From positions 11,473 through 63,242 of the forward strand of contig NZ_JAJFAU010000005.1 in assembly GCF_022614595.1 (NCBI RefSeq): 51,770 bases of DNA, given 5' to 3'. The translations under genes were made by a program, and so were the position numbers. Position 1 is the first letter of the stretch, and each line of letters opens with the position of its first letter. Origin of the DNA: Streptomyces sp. CNQ085. GTDB lineage: Bacteria > Actinomycetota > Actinomycetes > Streptomycetales > Streptomycetaceae. Positions 23,854 to 33,373 of this stretch are shown here, piece by piece. The notes beneath the pieces are model-generated. The model worked only from the letters and a program-made list of their open reading frames with translations, was not told where the DNA came from and did not search any database.

Positions 23854-24386
23854 GGGCGTCTCTCCCCGGATGCGAACGCGGTGCCTTGGGGCGGGGCGTT
23901 CCCCACCCACCGGGGATCGTCGGCAGCCGTGGTGACCCGCGCTCCAACGGCGTGCGAACGTACGACGCCGAACAGGGCTCATGGATCACCCGGGGCCGCG
24001 TCCGCCGTGTCCCGCCGACCGCGCGTTCACCGGAGTGGCCGGGAGTTCACCTTCCGGACACCCCGCCCCGGGCCCTCCGGCTCATTCCCCGGGCTGCGAG
24101 CCGCCCCGCGCGGCCGCGAACGCGGCCGGCGCCGTCCTCCGACTCCAGCAGCGCCGGCAGGACGTGCTCGGTGCCGACGTAGTTGTGGCCCGGCCGCAGC
24201 GCCTCGCGGAAGGTGAGTTCCAACGCCTTCCTCGCCCCTCGTGTCGAACGGGACGAGCCCGGGCGCCCCGCCGCCACGGTGAATCGCCGCAGGTGCCGGC
24301 GGGGGAAGGCCATCACCTTCCCGCGGGCGGGCGTGCGAGGATGGCCGGAAACCCGAGAATCCGGACGTACGAAGGAGATGACGCAG
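23854..24386. other. Upstream region between metallophosphoesterase and pepN
   Basis: 533 bases between divergent genes. It contains the Clp_N remnant (24047-24313, minus) and the pepN ribosome binding site AAGGAG (24372-24377). Nothing else recognisable was found. Confidence 0.5.
24047..24313 (-). pseudogene. Clp N-terminal-domain protein remnant
   Basis: An 88-residue frame starting MAFPRRHLRRFTVAA. Its centre, ARKALELTFREALRPGHNYVGTEHVLPALLESEDGAG, is one clear Clp_N repeat (A-LE----EA---GHNY-GTEHLL--LL---DG), as in ClpC and in small Streptomyces Clp_N proteins. The expected preceding repeat is absent, and the sequence after EDGAG turns into Arg/Gly-rich nonsense (VRGRAGRLAARGMSRRARGG). 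So this is a decayed or internally deleted gene. It is divergent from pepN, 73 nt away. Confidence 0.6.
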
Positions 24387-27300
24387 GTGCCTGGTACGAA
24401 CCTCACGCGCGAAGAGGCGCGGGAGCGGGCCCGTCTGCTCGAGGTGGACTCCTACGAGATCGAGCTCGATCTCTCCGGCGCGCAGGAGGGGGGGACCTTC
24501 CGCTCGGCCACCACGGTGAGGTTCGACGTGCGCGAGGCCCGGGAGGGCTTCATCGACCTGGTGGCACCCGCCGTGCACGAGATCGTCCTCAACGGCGAGT
24601 CCCTCGACCCCGCCGAGGCCTTCGCCGACTCGCGCATCGCCCTGCCCGGCCTGGCCGCCGGACGCAACGAGCTGCGCGTCGTGGCCGACTGCGCCTACAC
24701 CAACACCGGCGAGGGCCTGCACCGCTTCGTCGACCCCGTCGACGACCAGGCGTACCTCTACACGCAGTTCGAGGTGCCCGACGCCCGCCGGGTCTTCGCC
24801 TGCTTCGAGCAGCCCGACCTGAAGGCGTCCTTCGCCTTCACCGTCACCGCCCCCGAGGGCTGGACGGTGATCTCCAACTCGCCCACCCCGGGGGACGGGG
24901 GGCGGACCGGGAACGTCTGGCGCTTCGAGCCGACCCCGCGCATCTCCACCTACATCACCGCGCTGATCGCCGGCCCGTACCACTCGGTGCACAGCAGCTG
25001 GGAGGACGGGAAGGGCCGCAGCGTCCCGCTGGGTGTCTACTGCCGCCCCTCGCTGGCCGAGCACCTGGACGCGGACGCGATCTTCGAGGTCACCCGCCAG
25101 GGCTTCGACTGGTTCGAGGGGAAGTTCGACCACCCCTACCCCTTCGCCAAGTACGACCAGCTCTTCGTCCCCGAGTTCAACGCGGGCGCGATGGAGAACG
25201 CGGGCGCCGTCACCATCCGCGACCAGTACGTCTTCCGCTCCAAGGTGACGGACGCCGCCTACGAGGTGCGCGCCGAGACGATCCTGCACGAGCTGGCGCA
25301 CATGTGGTTCGGCGACCTGGTCACCATGGAGTGGTGGAACGACCTGTGGCTGAACGAGTCGTTCGCCACCTACACCTCCATCGCCTGCCAGGCCGCCGCC
25401 CCCGGCAGCCGCTGGCCGCACGCGTGGACGACCTTCGCCAACTCCATGAAGACCTGGGCCTACCGCCAGGACCAGCTCCCCTCCACGCACCCGATCATGG
25501 CCGAGATCCGCGACCTGGACGACGTCCTGGTCAACTTCGACGGCATCACCTACGCCAAGGGCGCCTCCGTCCTGAAGCAGCTGGTGGCCTACGTCGGCGA
25601 GGACGCCTTCTTCCGCGGCGTGCAGACGTACTTCAAACGGCACGCCTGGGGCAACACGCGCCTGACCGACCTGCTCACCGCCCTGGAGGAGACCTCCGGC
25701 CGGGACCTGAGGACCTGGTCGAAGGCGTGGCTGGAGACGGCCGGCATCAACGTCCTGCGCCCGGAGATCGAGGTGGACGAAGGCGGCGTCATCACCTCCT
25801 TCGCCGTGCGCCAGGAGGCCCCGGCCCTGCCCGCGGGCGCCCAGGGCGAGCCGCTGCTGCGCCCGCACCGCATCGCCGTCGGCTCCTACGGGCTGGAGGA
25901 CGGGAAACTGGTGCGCACCGGCCGGATCGAGCTGGACGTGGACGGCGAGCGCACCGAGGTGCCCGAGCTGGCCGGCACCCGCCGCCCGGCGGTGATCCTG
26001 CTCAACGACGACGACCTGTCCTACGCCAAGGTCCGGCTCGACGAGGCGTCCCTGGCCACCGTCACCGCCCATCTGGGTGACTTCACCGAGTCGCTGCCGC
26101 GCGCCCTGTGCTGGGCCTCGGCCTGGGACATGACCCGTGACGGTGAGATGGCCGCCCGCGACTACCTGGAGCTGGTGCTCTCCGGCATCGGCAAGGAGTC
26201 CGACATCGGCGTCGTCCAGTCCCTCCAGCGGCAGGTCAAGCTGGCGCTGGACCTGTACGCCGCTCCGAGCCGGCGCGAGACCGGGCTGCTGCGCTGGTCC
26301 GAGGCCGCGCTGGAGCGGCTGCGCACCGCCCGGCCCGGCGGCGACCACCAGCTCGCCTGGGCGCGGGCGCTGGCCGCCACCGCCCCCGAGGGCTGGACGG
26401 TGATCTCCAACTCGCCCACCCCGGGGGACGGGGGGCGGACCGGGAACGTCTGGCGCTTCGAGCCGACCCCGCGCATCTCCACCTACATCACCGCGCTGAT
26501 CGCCGGCCCGTACCACTCGGTGCACAGCAGCTGGGAGGACGGGAAGGGCCGCAGCGTCCCGCTGGGTGTCTACTGCCGCCCCTCGCTGGCCGAGCACCTG
26601 GACGCGGACGCGATCTTCGAGGTCACCCGCCAGGGCTTCGACTGGTTCGAGGGGAAGTTCGACCACCCCTACCCCTTCGCCAAGTACGACCAGCTCTTCG
26701 TCCCCGAGTTCAACGCGGGCGCGATGGAGAACGCGGGCGCCGTCACCATCCGCGACCAGTACGTCTTCCGCTCCAAGGTGACGGACGCCGCCTACGAGGT
26801 GCGCGCCGAGACGATCCTGCACGAGCTGGCGCACATGTGGTTCGGCGACCTGGTCACCATGGAGTGGTGGAACGACCTGTGGCTGAACGAGTCGTTCGCC
26901 ACCTACACCTCCATCGCCTGCCAGGCCGCCGCCCCCGGCAGCCGCTGGCCGCACGCGTGGACGACCTTCGCCAACTCCATGAAGACCTGGGCCTACCGCC
27001 AGGACCAGCTCCCCTCCACGCACCCGATCATGGCCGAGATCCGCGACCTGGACGACGTCCTGGTCAACTTCGACGGCATCACCTACGCCAAGGGCGCCTC
27101 CGTCCTGAAGCAGCTGGTGGCCTACGTCGGCGAGGACGCCTTCTTCCGCGGCGTGCAGACGTACTTCAAACGGCACGCCTGGGGCAACACGCGCCTGACC
27201 GACCTGCTCACCGCCCTGGAGGAGACCTCCGGCCGGGACCTGAGGACCTGGTCGAAGGCGTGGCTGGAGACGGCCGGCATCAACGTCCTGCGCCCGGAGA

Positions 27301-28499
27301 TCGAGGTGGACGAAGGCGGCGTCATCACCTCCTTCGCCGTGCGCCAGGAGGCCCCGGCCCTGCCCGCGGGCGCCCAGGGCGAGCCGCTGCTGCGCCCGCA
27401 CCGCATCGCCGTCGGCTCCTACGGGCTGGAGGACGGGAAACTGGTGCGCACCGGCCGGATCGAGCTGGACGTGGACGGCGAGCGCACCGAGGTGCCCGAG
27501 CTGGCCGGCACCCGCCGCCCGGCGGTGATCCTGCTCAACGACGACGACCTGTCCTACGCCAAGGTCCGGCTCGACGAGGCGTCCCTGGCCACCGTCACCG
27601 CCCATCTGGGTGACTTCACCGAGTCGCTGCCGCGCGCCCTGTGCTGGGCCTCGGCCTGGGACATGACCCGTGACGGTGAGATGGCCGCCCGCGACTACCT
27701 GGAGCTGGTGCTCTCCGGCATCGGCAAGGAGTCCGACATCGGCGTCGTCCAGTCCCTCCAGCGGCAGGTCAAGCTGGCGCTGGACCTGTACGCCGCTCCG
27801 AGCCGGCGCGAGACCGGGCTGCTGCGCTGGTCCGAGGCCGCGCTGGAGCGGCTGCGCACCGCCCGGCCCGGCGGCGACCACCAGCTCGCCTGGGCGCGGG
27901 CGCTGGCCGCCACCGCCCGTACCGACGAGCAGCTCGCTCTGGTGGCCGGACTGCTGGACGGCGGTGAGGAGATCGAGGGCCTGACGGTGGACACCGAGCT
28001 GCGCTGGGCGCTGCTCCACCGCCTCGCGGCCACCGGACGCGCGGACGAGGCCGCCATCGAGGCCGAGCTGGAGCGTGACCGCACCTCGGCCGGCGAGCGG
28101 CACGCGGCGGCGGCGCGGGCGGCCCGGCCGACGCGGGAGGCCAAGGCCGAGGCGTGGGCCTCGGTCGTGGAGTCCGACAAGCTGCCCAACGCCATGCAGG
28201 AGTCGGTCATCGGCGGCTTCGTCCAGACCGACCAGCGCGAGCTGCTCGCCCCGTACACCGCGAAGTACTTCGAGGTGCTCAAGGACGTGTGGGAGTCGCG
28301 CAGCCACGAGATGGCCCAGCAGATCGCGGTTGGCCTCTACCCGGCACTGCAGGTGTCCGAGGAGACGCTGCGGGCCACGGACGCCTGGCTGGAGTCGGCC
28401 GGGCCCAGCGCGGCCCTGCGCCGTCTGGTGACCGAGTCGCGCGCGGGGATCGAGCGCGCGCTGAAGGCGCGGGCGGCGGACGCGGCGGCGGCCGTCTGA
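24387..28499 (+). CDS. pepN: Aminopeptidase N (M1) with exact internal tandem duplication of 511 codons
   Basis: A 1370-residue frame encoding a zinc M1 aminopeptidase that removes N-terminal amino acids in the cytoplasm. GTG 24387 (VPGTNLTREEARERARLL) is chosen because AAGGAG lies nine bases upstream and the paralogue starts the same way. Family members are about 860 residues; this is 511 longer because 24845-26377 is repeated exactly and in frame at 26378-27910. The product would have N-domain, catalytic domain, part of the C-domain, then catalytic domain and C-domain again. GAMEN occurs at about residues 267 and 778; the zinc motif HELAHMWFGD with LNESF about 20 residues on occurs at about 301 and 812. 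Removing one unit gives a normal 859-residue enzyme. Whether the double protein folds is unknown. A second, intact M1 gene follows convergently. Confidence 0.9.
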   Translation: MPGTNLTREEARERARLLEVDSYEIELDLSGAQEGGTFRSATTVRFDVREAREGFIDLVAPAVHEIVLNGESLDPAEAFADSRIALPGLAAGRNELRVVADCAYTNTGEGLHRFVDPVDDQAYLYTQFEVPDARRVFACFEQPDLKASFAFTVTAPEGWTVISNSPTPGDGGRTGNVWRFEPTPRISTYITALIAGPYHSVHSSWEDGKGRSVPLGVYCRPSLAEHLDADAIFEVTRQGFDWFEGKFDHPYPFAKYDQLFVPEFNAGAMENAGAVTIRDQYVFRSKVTDAAYEVRAETILHELAHMWFGDLVTMEWWNDLWLNESFATYTSIACQAAAPGSRWPHAWTTFANSMKTWAYRQDQLPSTHPIMAEIRDLDDVLVNFDGITYAKGASVLKQLVAYVGEDAFFRGVQTYFKRHAWGNTRLTDLLTALEETSGRDLRTWSKAWLETAGINVLRPEIEVDEGGVITSFAVRQEAPALPAGAQGEPLLRPHRIAVGSYGLEDGKLVRTGRIELDVDGERTEVPELAGTRRPAVILLNDDDLSYAKVRLDEASLATVTAHLGDFTESLPRALCWASAWDMTRDGEMAARDYLELVLSGIGKESDIGVVQSLQRQVKLALDLYAAPSRRETGLLRWSEAALERLRTARPGGDHQLAWARALAATAPEGWTVISNSPTPGDGGRTGNVWRFEPTPRISTYITALIAGPYHSVHSSWEDGKGRSVPLGVYCRPSLAEHLDADAIFEVTRQGFDWFEGKFDHPYPFAKYDQLFVPEFNAGAMENAGAVTIRDQYVFRSKVTDAAYEVRAETILHELAHMWFGDLVTMEWWNDLWLNESFATYTSIACQAAAPGSRWPHAWTTFANSMKTWAYRQDQLPSTHPIMAEIRDLDDVLVNFDGITYAKGASVLKQLVAYVGEDAFFRGVQTYFKRHAWGNTRLTDLLTALEETSGRDLRTWSKAWLETAGINVLRPEIEVDEGGVITSFAVRQEAPALPAGAQGEPLLRPHRIAVGSYGLEDGKLVRTGRIELDVDGERTEVPELAGTRRPAVILLNDDDLSYAKVRLDEASLATVTAHLGDFTESLPRALCWASAWDMTRDGEMAARDYLELVLSGIGKESDIGVVQSLQRQVKLALDLYAAPSRRETGLLRWSEAALERLRTARPGGDHQLAWARALAATARTDEQLALVAGLLDGGEEIEGLTVDTELRWALLHRLAATGRADEAAIEAELERDRTSAGERHAAAARAARPTREAKAEAWASVVESDKLPNAMQESVIGGFVQTDQRELLAPYTAKYFEVLKDVWESRSHEMAQQIAVGLYPALQVSEETLRATDAWLESAGPSAALRRLVTESRAGIERALKARAADAAAAV
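24845..26377 (+). repeat. Tandem duplication in pepN, unit 1
   Basis: 1,533 bp (511 codons) followed directly by an identical second unit. The unit starts at an 8-bp sequence CACCGCCC. Confidence 0.95.
26378..27910 (+). repeat. Tandem duplication in pepN, unit 2
   Basis: The second 1,533-bp unit; the translated copies are identical throughout. The 8-bp CACCGCCC recurs at 24845, 26378 and 27911, so the ancestral gene had this 8-mer at both ends of one unit: microhomology at the duplication breakpoint. Confidence 0.95.
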
Positions 28500-28539
28500 C
28501 GCTCCGTACGTCCCCCGCGGCGTACGGCAAGGGGGTGGG

Positions 28540-28561
28540 GCCCGCGCCTTCAGGCGCGGGC
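28540..28561 (+). terminator. Terminator after pepN
   Basis: GCCCGCGCC, loop TTCA, GGCGCGGGC: a perfect 9-bp stem 41 nt after the pepN stop, between convergent genes. Confidence 0.7.
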
Positions 28562-28656
28562 GCCGTCCTGTTCCTCCGGGGGCCGCGGTGTTCCCCACGC
28601 GGGCGGGGCGCCACTGTGGGAAGGACGGGAGGCTTCCGGCGCCTGAGGGCCGGGAT

Positions 28657-29706
28657 TCACCGCGGCAGGACCTCCACGCCCGGGACGGGCCCGCGCTCCG
28701 GTGCGGTCACCAGGGCGGTGCGGACCACGGCGGCCTGCTGTGCGGGACGGTCGCGGAGCGCGGCCGCGGTGACGTGGACGACCGTGACGCCCCGGCCCCG
28801 CAGCCGCTCGCGCTTGCGGGCGTACACCGGCGGGCGCACGCCGCTCTCCGCGCCCGCGCCGCCCCACGCGTCCAGCCCGTCGCGGAGGTCGATCTCGACG
28901 GCCACGGCCTGCCCCGGCCAGTAGGCGTCCACCCCGCCGAGATGGAGGCCGCCGGGCAGCCGGAGGTCGACGTTCCAGCAGGGCTCGGGCAGGCTGTGGG
29001 CGCGGACCAGCCCGTACAGCAGGCTCTCGGCCACCGACCGGCTCTCGGCCAGCAGCGCGTCCACGGCGTCCGCCAGGTGCGGGCGGCCCAGCAGCCGCGC
29101 CCGGGCCAGTTCGCGGACGATGGCCCGCGCCTCGCAGTGGCCGTCGCGCACCGCCTCGGTCAGCATCCGGCGCACCGACACCGCGTCGCCGGTCCGGGCC
29201 GCGGTGTCGGCCAGGGCGCGGGGGACGGGGGCCACGGGCAGGCCGGTGACCTCCTCGGACGCGGGCAGGGAACGGGTGCGCACCACGCGGGCGCAGCCGG
29301 CCGGACGCAGCCGCCGGGTGTGTGGCACCAGTACGTCGATGTGCTCCAGCGCGGACAGCGGGGGCGTGGAGGAGAAGCCGTGCAGGGCGAGCGCGGCGGG
29401 TCCGGTGATCACCGCCCGCGCCCCGCGTACAGGGTGCGGGGCGCGGGCGGCCGGCCCCGGTGGGCGTTCCGGCCCCGCCGCGTACAGCAGCACCGCGTGC
29501 AGCCGCTCCTCACCGGTCGGCGGACCGGGGTGCAGCAGGTAGACGCCCGGCAGCGGCATCCGCCAGGGGCCGCCCGGTCGGCAGCGCTCGTCGGCGGCGG
29601 CGGCCGACACGCCGTTCTCGCGCAGCGTACGGGCCGTCACCACCCGGTGGTGTACGTGCGACAGGCGGCGGACGGGGCGGGGGGACACAGGGGTGTTGTT
29701 GCTCAT
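28657..29706 (-). CDS. AbiEi-like / DUF559-like protein
   Basis: A 349-residue protein starting MSNNTPVSPRP. Residues ~18-70 (HHRVVTARTLRENGVSAAAADERC to WRMPLPGVYLLH) resemble the N-terminal winged-helix domain of AbiEi-type antitoxin-like proteins. ARAVITGPAALALHGF matches the next conserved block. The C-terminal part (LGGVDAYWPGQAVAVEIDLRDG to ARKRERLRGRGVTVVHVTAAALR) resembles the DUF559/Vsr endonuclease-like fold, with Asp and Glu-x-Asp at the expected metal positions. Such proteins are numerous in actinobacteria. No AbiEii toxin gene is adjacent, so it is probably a solitary member. Function unproven. Confidence 0.7.
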   Translation of the reverse strand: MSNNTPVSPRPVRRLSHVHHRVVTARTLRENGVSAAAADERCRPGGPWRMPLPGVYLLHPGPPTGEERLHAVLLYAAGPERPPGPAARAPHPVRGARAVITGPAALALHGFSSTPPLSALEHIDVLVPHTRRLRPAGCARVVRTRSLPASEEVTGLPVAPVPRALADTAARTGDAVSVRRMLTEAVRDGHCEARAIVRELARARLLGRPHLADAVDALLAESRSVAESLLYGLVRAHSLPEPCWNVDLRLPGGLHLGGVDAYWPGQAVAVEIDLRDGLDAWGGAGAESGVRPPVYARKRERLRGRGVTVVHVTAAALRDRPAQQAAVVRTALVTAPERGPVPGVEVLPR

Positions 29707-29808
29707 GTCCCGGCGATTCCCACCCGCGTTCCGCCCACCAACCTCTGTTACGGGCCTGTAGACGAATGCGGACACACCTGCCCTAAAGTACGGGCGTTCG
29801 AGTGCCGA

Positions 29809-32421
29809 TCAGCTCCCCGCCGCATGGGTGACCGCGTCGCAGCGCTGCGCCCGCAGCGCCCGCGCCACGTCGTCGCGCGCCTCCAGCACCAGCCGGCGCA
29901 GCGCGGGAGCGGCGTCCTCGTGCGCGCCCAGCCAGGCATCCGTCCGCTCCAGCACGGCCCGGTTGTCCTGGAGCGCGGGGAACAGACCGCGGACGACGGA
30001 CATGCCGATCTCGATGGAACGCTCGGTCCACACCCGCTCGATCGCCTCGAAGTACCGGGGCGTGTACGGGGCCAGCAGCTCCCGTTGCCCCGGCTGGGCG
30101 AGGCCCGAGATGGTCGCCTCCACCAGCGCGTTGGACAGGCGGTCGGAGTCCACCACGTCCGTCCACGCCCGCGCCTTGACCTCGGCCGACGGCCGCGCGG
30201 CCAGACAGCGCACCTGGTGCCGCCTGCCGGACGCGGTGTCGTCGCGGGCCAGCTCGGCCGCCAGCCGCCCCTCGTCGGCGAGCCCGCGGGAGGCCAGCGC
30301 CTCCAGGAAGGCCCAGCGCAGCTCCTGGTCGACCTCCAGCCCGTCGATCCGGCCCGTCCCCTCCAGCAGCGTCTCCAGCATCCGCAGGTCGTCTTCCTCG
30401 TGCGCGACGGCGGCGAAGAACCGCGCCCACGCGAGCTGGTGGTCGCCGCCCGGCTCGGCCTGCCGCAGATGCCGCAGCGCGCCGCGGGCCAGCAGCCGCG
30501 CGCCCTCCTGGCGCCACTCGGGCGTGACGTAGTGCACCAGGGCGGCGCGCGCCCAGGCGTGCAGCATCTGTACCACGCCGATGTCGGACTCCCCGCCGCC
30601 GAAGCGCAGCACCAGGTCGAGGAAGTCGCGGGCGGGCATCAGCGCGTCGCGCGTGAGGTTCCACAGGGCCGACCAGCACAGCGCACGGGCCAGGTCGTCG
30701 GTGACCGAGCCCAGGTGGGAGCGGAGGGTGTCCAGAGAGGCCTCGTCGAAGCGGACCTTGCAGTACGTCAGATCGTCGTCGTTGACCAGGATCAGTTCGG
30801 GGCGCTCGGCGCCTGCCAGCTCCTCCACCACCGTAAGCACGCCGGTGACGTCCGCCTCCGCGCGGGCGTAGCGCTCCAGCGCGCCCCCCGCACCCTGCCG
30901 CCGGTACAGGCCGACCACCACCCGGTGCGGGCGCAGCACCGGGTGGTCCTCGGCCGCCTCCTGGACGACCGCCAGCTCGGTGATCCGGCCCGCGGAGTCG
31001 TACGTCACCCGCGGGCTGAGGGAGTTGACCCCGGCGGTCCGCAGCCAGGCCCGCGCCCACTCGCCCATGTCGCGCCCGGAGGTCTCCTCCAGCACCGACA
31101 GCAGGTGCTCCAGACGCGTGTTGCCCCACTCATGGCGCTTGAAGTACCGCCGCGCGCCCTCCAGGAAGGCGTCGCGCCCCACATACGCCACGAGCTGCTT
31201 GAGGACGGAGGCGCCCTTGGCGTAGGTGATGCCGTCGAAGTTGAGCTTGGCGTCCTCCAGATCACGGATGTCGGCGGTGATCGGATGGGTGGAGGGCAGC
31301 TGGTCGGCGCGGTAGGCCCAGGACTTGCGGCGGTTGGCGAAGGTGATCCAGCCGTCGGTGAAGCGGGTGGCCTCCACCATCGAGAACGAGCCCATGAAGT
31401 CGGCGAAGGACTCCTTGAGCCACAGGTCGTCCCACCACTCCATGGTGACCAGGTCGCCGAACCACATGTGCGCCATCTCGTGCAGGATGACGTTGGCCCG
31501 TCCCTCGAAGGAGGCGTCGGTCACCCTGCCGCGGAAGACGAACTCCTCGCGGAAGGTCACACAGCCCGGGTTCTCCATCGCGCCGAGGTTGTACTCGGGC
31601 ACGAACGCCTGGTCGTACTTGCCGAACGGGTACGGGTAGTCGAAGTGGTCGTGGAAGAAGTCCAGGCCCTGCTTGGTGATGGTGAAGATCTCGTCGGCGT
31701 CGAAGTGGCGGGCCAGTCCCCTGCGGCACAGCGCGCCCAGCGGGACCACCAGCTCGCCGCCGCCGGGCAGCTCACGCCGGTAGACGTCGGTGACGTGGTG
31801 GTAGGGGCCGGCCACGACGGTGGTGATGTACGTCGAGATCGGCCTGGTCGCCCGGAAGCGCCAGACGGCCGCGCCCTCCCCGGCCGGCTCCGGCTCGCCG
31901 GTGCGCTCGCCGTTGCTCAGCACCGTCCACCGCGCGGGGGCGGTGACGGTGAAGGAGAAGGGGGCCTTCAGGTCGGGCTGCTCGAAGTTCGCGAACACCC
32001 GGCGGGCGTCGGCCGGCTCGTACTGGGTGTAGAGGTAGGTCTCGCCGTCCTCCGGGTCGACGAAGTGGTGCATCCCCTCGCCGGTGCGGCTGTACGCGCA
32101 CCAGGCGTCCACGGTCAGGGTGTTCTCGGCCTCCAGGGAGTCCAGCGCGACGCGCGTGCCGTCGAACACCTCCTCCACGTTCAGCTCGCGGCCGTTGAGC
32201 GTCACCGAGGCGACCGCCGGGGCCAGCAGGTCGGCGAAGGTCGAGGCGCCCGGCTCGGCGCAGCGGAAGCGGACGGTGGTGGTGGAGCGGAAGGTGCGCG
32301 GGCCGTCCCCGGGGTGGGGCCCGACCGCGGAGAGTAGGTCGAGCGCGACGTCGTACCCGTCCACGGTCAGCAGCCGGGCGCGCTCCCGGGCCTCGTCACG
32401 GGTCAGATTCTCACCGGGCAC
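29809..32421 (-). CDS. pepN: Second M1 aminopeptidase N paralogue
   Basis: An 870-residue zinc aminopeptidase. GTG 32421 (VPGENLTRDEARERARLL) with GGGAG upstream gives a start matching the other pepN. The order is standard: N-domain, GAMENPG substrate motif, HEMAHMWFGD plus LKESFADF zinc site, helical C-domain with LLAPYTPRYFEAIERVW. It has no duplication. It is clearly diverged from the 24387-28499 gene, so this is an older paralogue pair. It converges on pepN with the AbiEi-like gene between them. Streptomyces genomes commonly carry more than one M1 aminopeptidase. Confidence 0.93.
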   Translation of the reverse strand: MPGENLTRDEARERARLLTVDGYDVALDLLSAVGPHPGDGPRTFRSTTTVRFRCAEPGASTFADLLAPAVASVTLNGRELNVEEVFDGTRVALDSLEAENTLTVDAWCAYSRTGEGMHHFVDPEDGETYLYTQYEPADARRVFANFEQPDLKAPFSFTVTAPARWTVLSNGERTGEPEPAGEGAAVWRFRATRPISTYITTVVAGPYHHVTDVYRRELPGGGELVVPLGALCRRGLARHFDADEIFTITKQGLDFFHDHFDYPYPFGKYDQAFVPEYNLGAMENPGCVTFREEFVFRGRVTDASFEGRANVILHEMAHMWFGDLVTMEWWDDLWLKESFADFMGSFSMVEATRFTDGWITFANRRKSWAYRADQLPSTHPITADIRDLEDAKLNFDGITYAKGASVLKQLVAYVGRDAFLEGARRYFKRHEWGNTRLEHLLSVLEETSGRDMGEWARAWLRTAGVNSLSPRVTYDSAGRITELAVVQEAAEDHPVLRPHRVVVGLYRRQGAGGALERYARAEADVTGVLTVVEELAGAERPELILVNDDDLTYCKVRFDEASLDTLRSHLGSVTDDLARALCWSALWNLTRDALMPARDFLDLVLRFGGGESDIGVVQMLHAWARAALVHYVTPEWRQEGARLLARGALRHLRQAEPGGDHQLAWARFFAAVAHEEDDLRMLETLLEGTGRIDGLEVDQELRWAFLEALASRGLADEGRLAAELARDDTASGRRHQVRCLAARPSAEVKARAWTDVVDSDRLSNALVEATISGLAQPGQRELLAPYTPRYFEAIERVWTERSIEIGMSVVRGLFPALQDNRAVLERTDAWLGAHEDAAPALRRLVLEARDDVARALRAQRCDAVTHAAGS

Positions 32422-32580
32422 GGCGTGGCTCCCTCGTCTCGCGTCTCGACATCGAAAGGCCAGGATTTCATGCGGTCGCGGGGCCCCGCGCCGGGAATCA
32501 CCGCGGGCCCCCGGGCGTTCCCACCAGGCACGCCGGGGGGAAGAGAAGACCCGCCCGATCCGTACGACGAGGAGACCCGC

Positions 32581-33228
32581 ATGCCCGAGACGTCCGAGAC
32601 CGAGAGCAGGACCCCGGCCGACTTCTGGTTCGACCCCATCTGCCCGTGGGCCTGGATGACCTCCCGCTGGATGCTTGAGGTGGAGAAGATGCGCCCGGTC
32701 GAGGTGCGCTGGCACGTGATGAGCCTGTCGGTGCTCAACGAGAACCGGCTGGAGGAGCTTCCGCGGCAGTACGTCGATCTGATGGAGGCCGGCTGGGGCC
32801 CGGTGCGCGTGCTGACCGCCGCCGAGCAGGAGCACGGTCCCCAGGTGCTCGGCCCGCTCTACACCGCCCTGGGCACTCGCTTCCACAACCGGGGCCTGCC
32901 CAACGAGCGCGCCACGATCGTGGACGCCCTGAAGGAGGCGGGCCTGCCCGAGGAGCTGGCGGACGCGGCGCACACGGACGTCCACGACGAGCGGCTGCGC
33001 GCCTCGCACGAGGAGGGCATCGGCCTGGTCGGCCAGGAGGTCGGTACCCCGGTGATCGCCGTACCGGGTCCGGACGGGAGGCGGACCGCCTTCTTCGGCC
33101 CGGTCGTCACCCCGGCGCCCAAGGGCGAGGCCGCGGCCAGGCTGTGGGACGGCACGCTGATGGTGGCCTCCACTCCGGGCTTCTTCGAGCTGAAGCGGAC
33201 CCGCACGGAGGACCCGAAGTTCGACTGA
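32581..33228 (+). CDS. DsbA-family protein, mycothiol-dependent nitroreductase type
   Basis: A 215-residue cytoplasmic DsbA/FrnE-like thioredoxin-fold protein with the active site FWFDPICPWAWMTSRWM near residues 16-32 (Cys-Pro-Trp-Ala). This CPWA motif is typical of the actinobacterial Rv2466c-type mycothiol-dependent oxidoreductases. The cis-Pro loop is EVGTPVIAVPG. ATG 32581 has GAGGAGA upstream. It is divergent from the second pepN. The role is probably thiol redox protection; the nitroreductase activity is known from the mycobacterial homologue only. Confidence 0.88.
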   Translation: MPETSETESRTPADFWFDPICPWAWMTSRWMLEVEKMRPVEVRWHVMSLSVLNENRLEELPRQYVDLMEAGWGPVRVLTAAEQEHGPQVLGPLYTALGTRFHNRGLPNERATIVDALKEAGLPEELADAAHTDVHDERLRASHEEGIGLVGQEVGTPVIAVPGPDGRRTAFFGPVVTPAPKGEAAARLWDGTLMVASTPGFFELKRTRTEDPKFD

Positions 33229-33373
33229 GCCCCGCTTGAGCCCCGCTTGAGCCTCCCTCCCGTCCCGGGGGCGGGAGTCCCCCGTACCGCCTGCCGCCCG
33301 TGACGCGCGAGGGCCGAGAAGACGACCGCGAGGGCGGCCGGAGGTACGGCACGAGGGAGGGCCCAGTGCCCCA

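Noticed and set aside
24387..28499. Natural two-domain aminopeptidase family
   Set aside because: The two halves are identical at the DNA level with microhomology at the joints, which indicates a recent duplication.
24027..28598. A 1,523-codon open frame on the minus strand
   Set aside because: Antisense shadow of the duplicated pepN; it shows the same internal repeat only because the DNA is repeated.
28588..32337. A 1,249-codon open frame on the plus strand
   Set aside because: It runs antisense through the second pepN and other minus-strand genes; the product is low-complexity His/Gln/Arg/Gly sequence caused by high GC.
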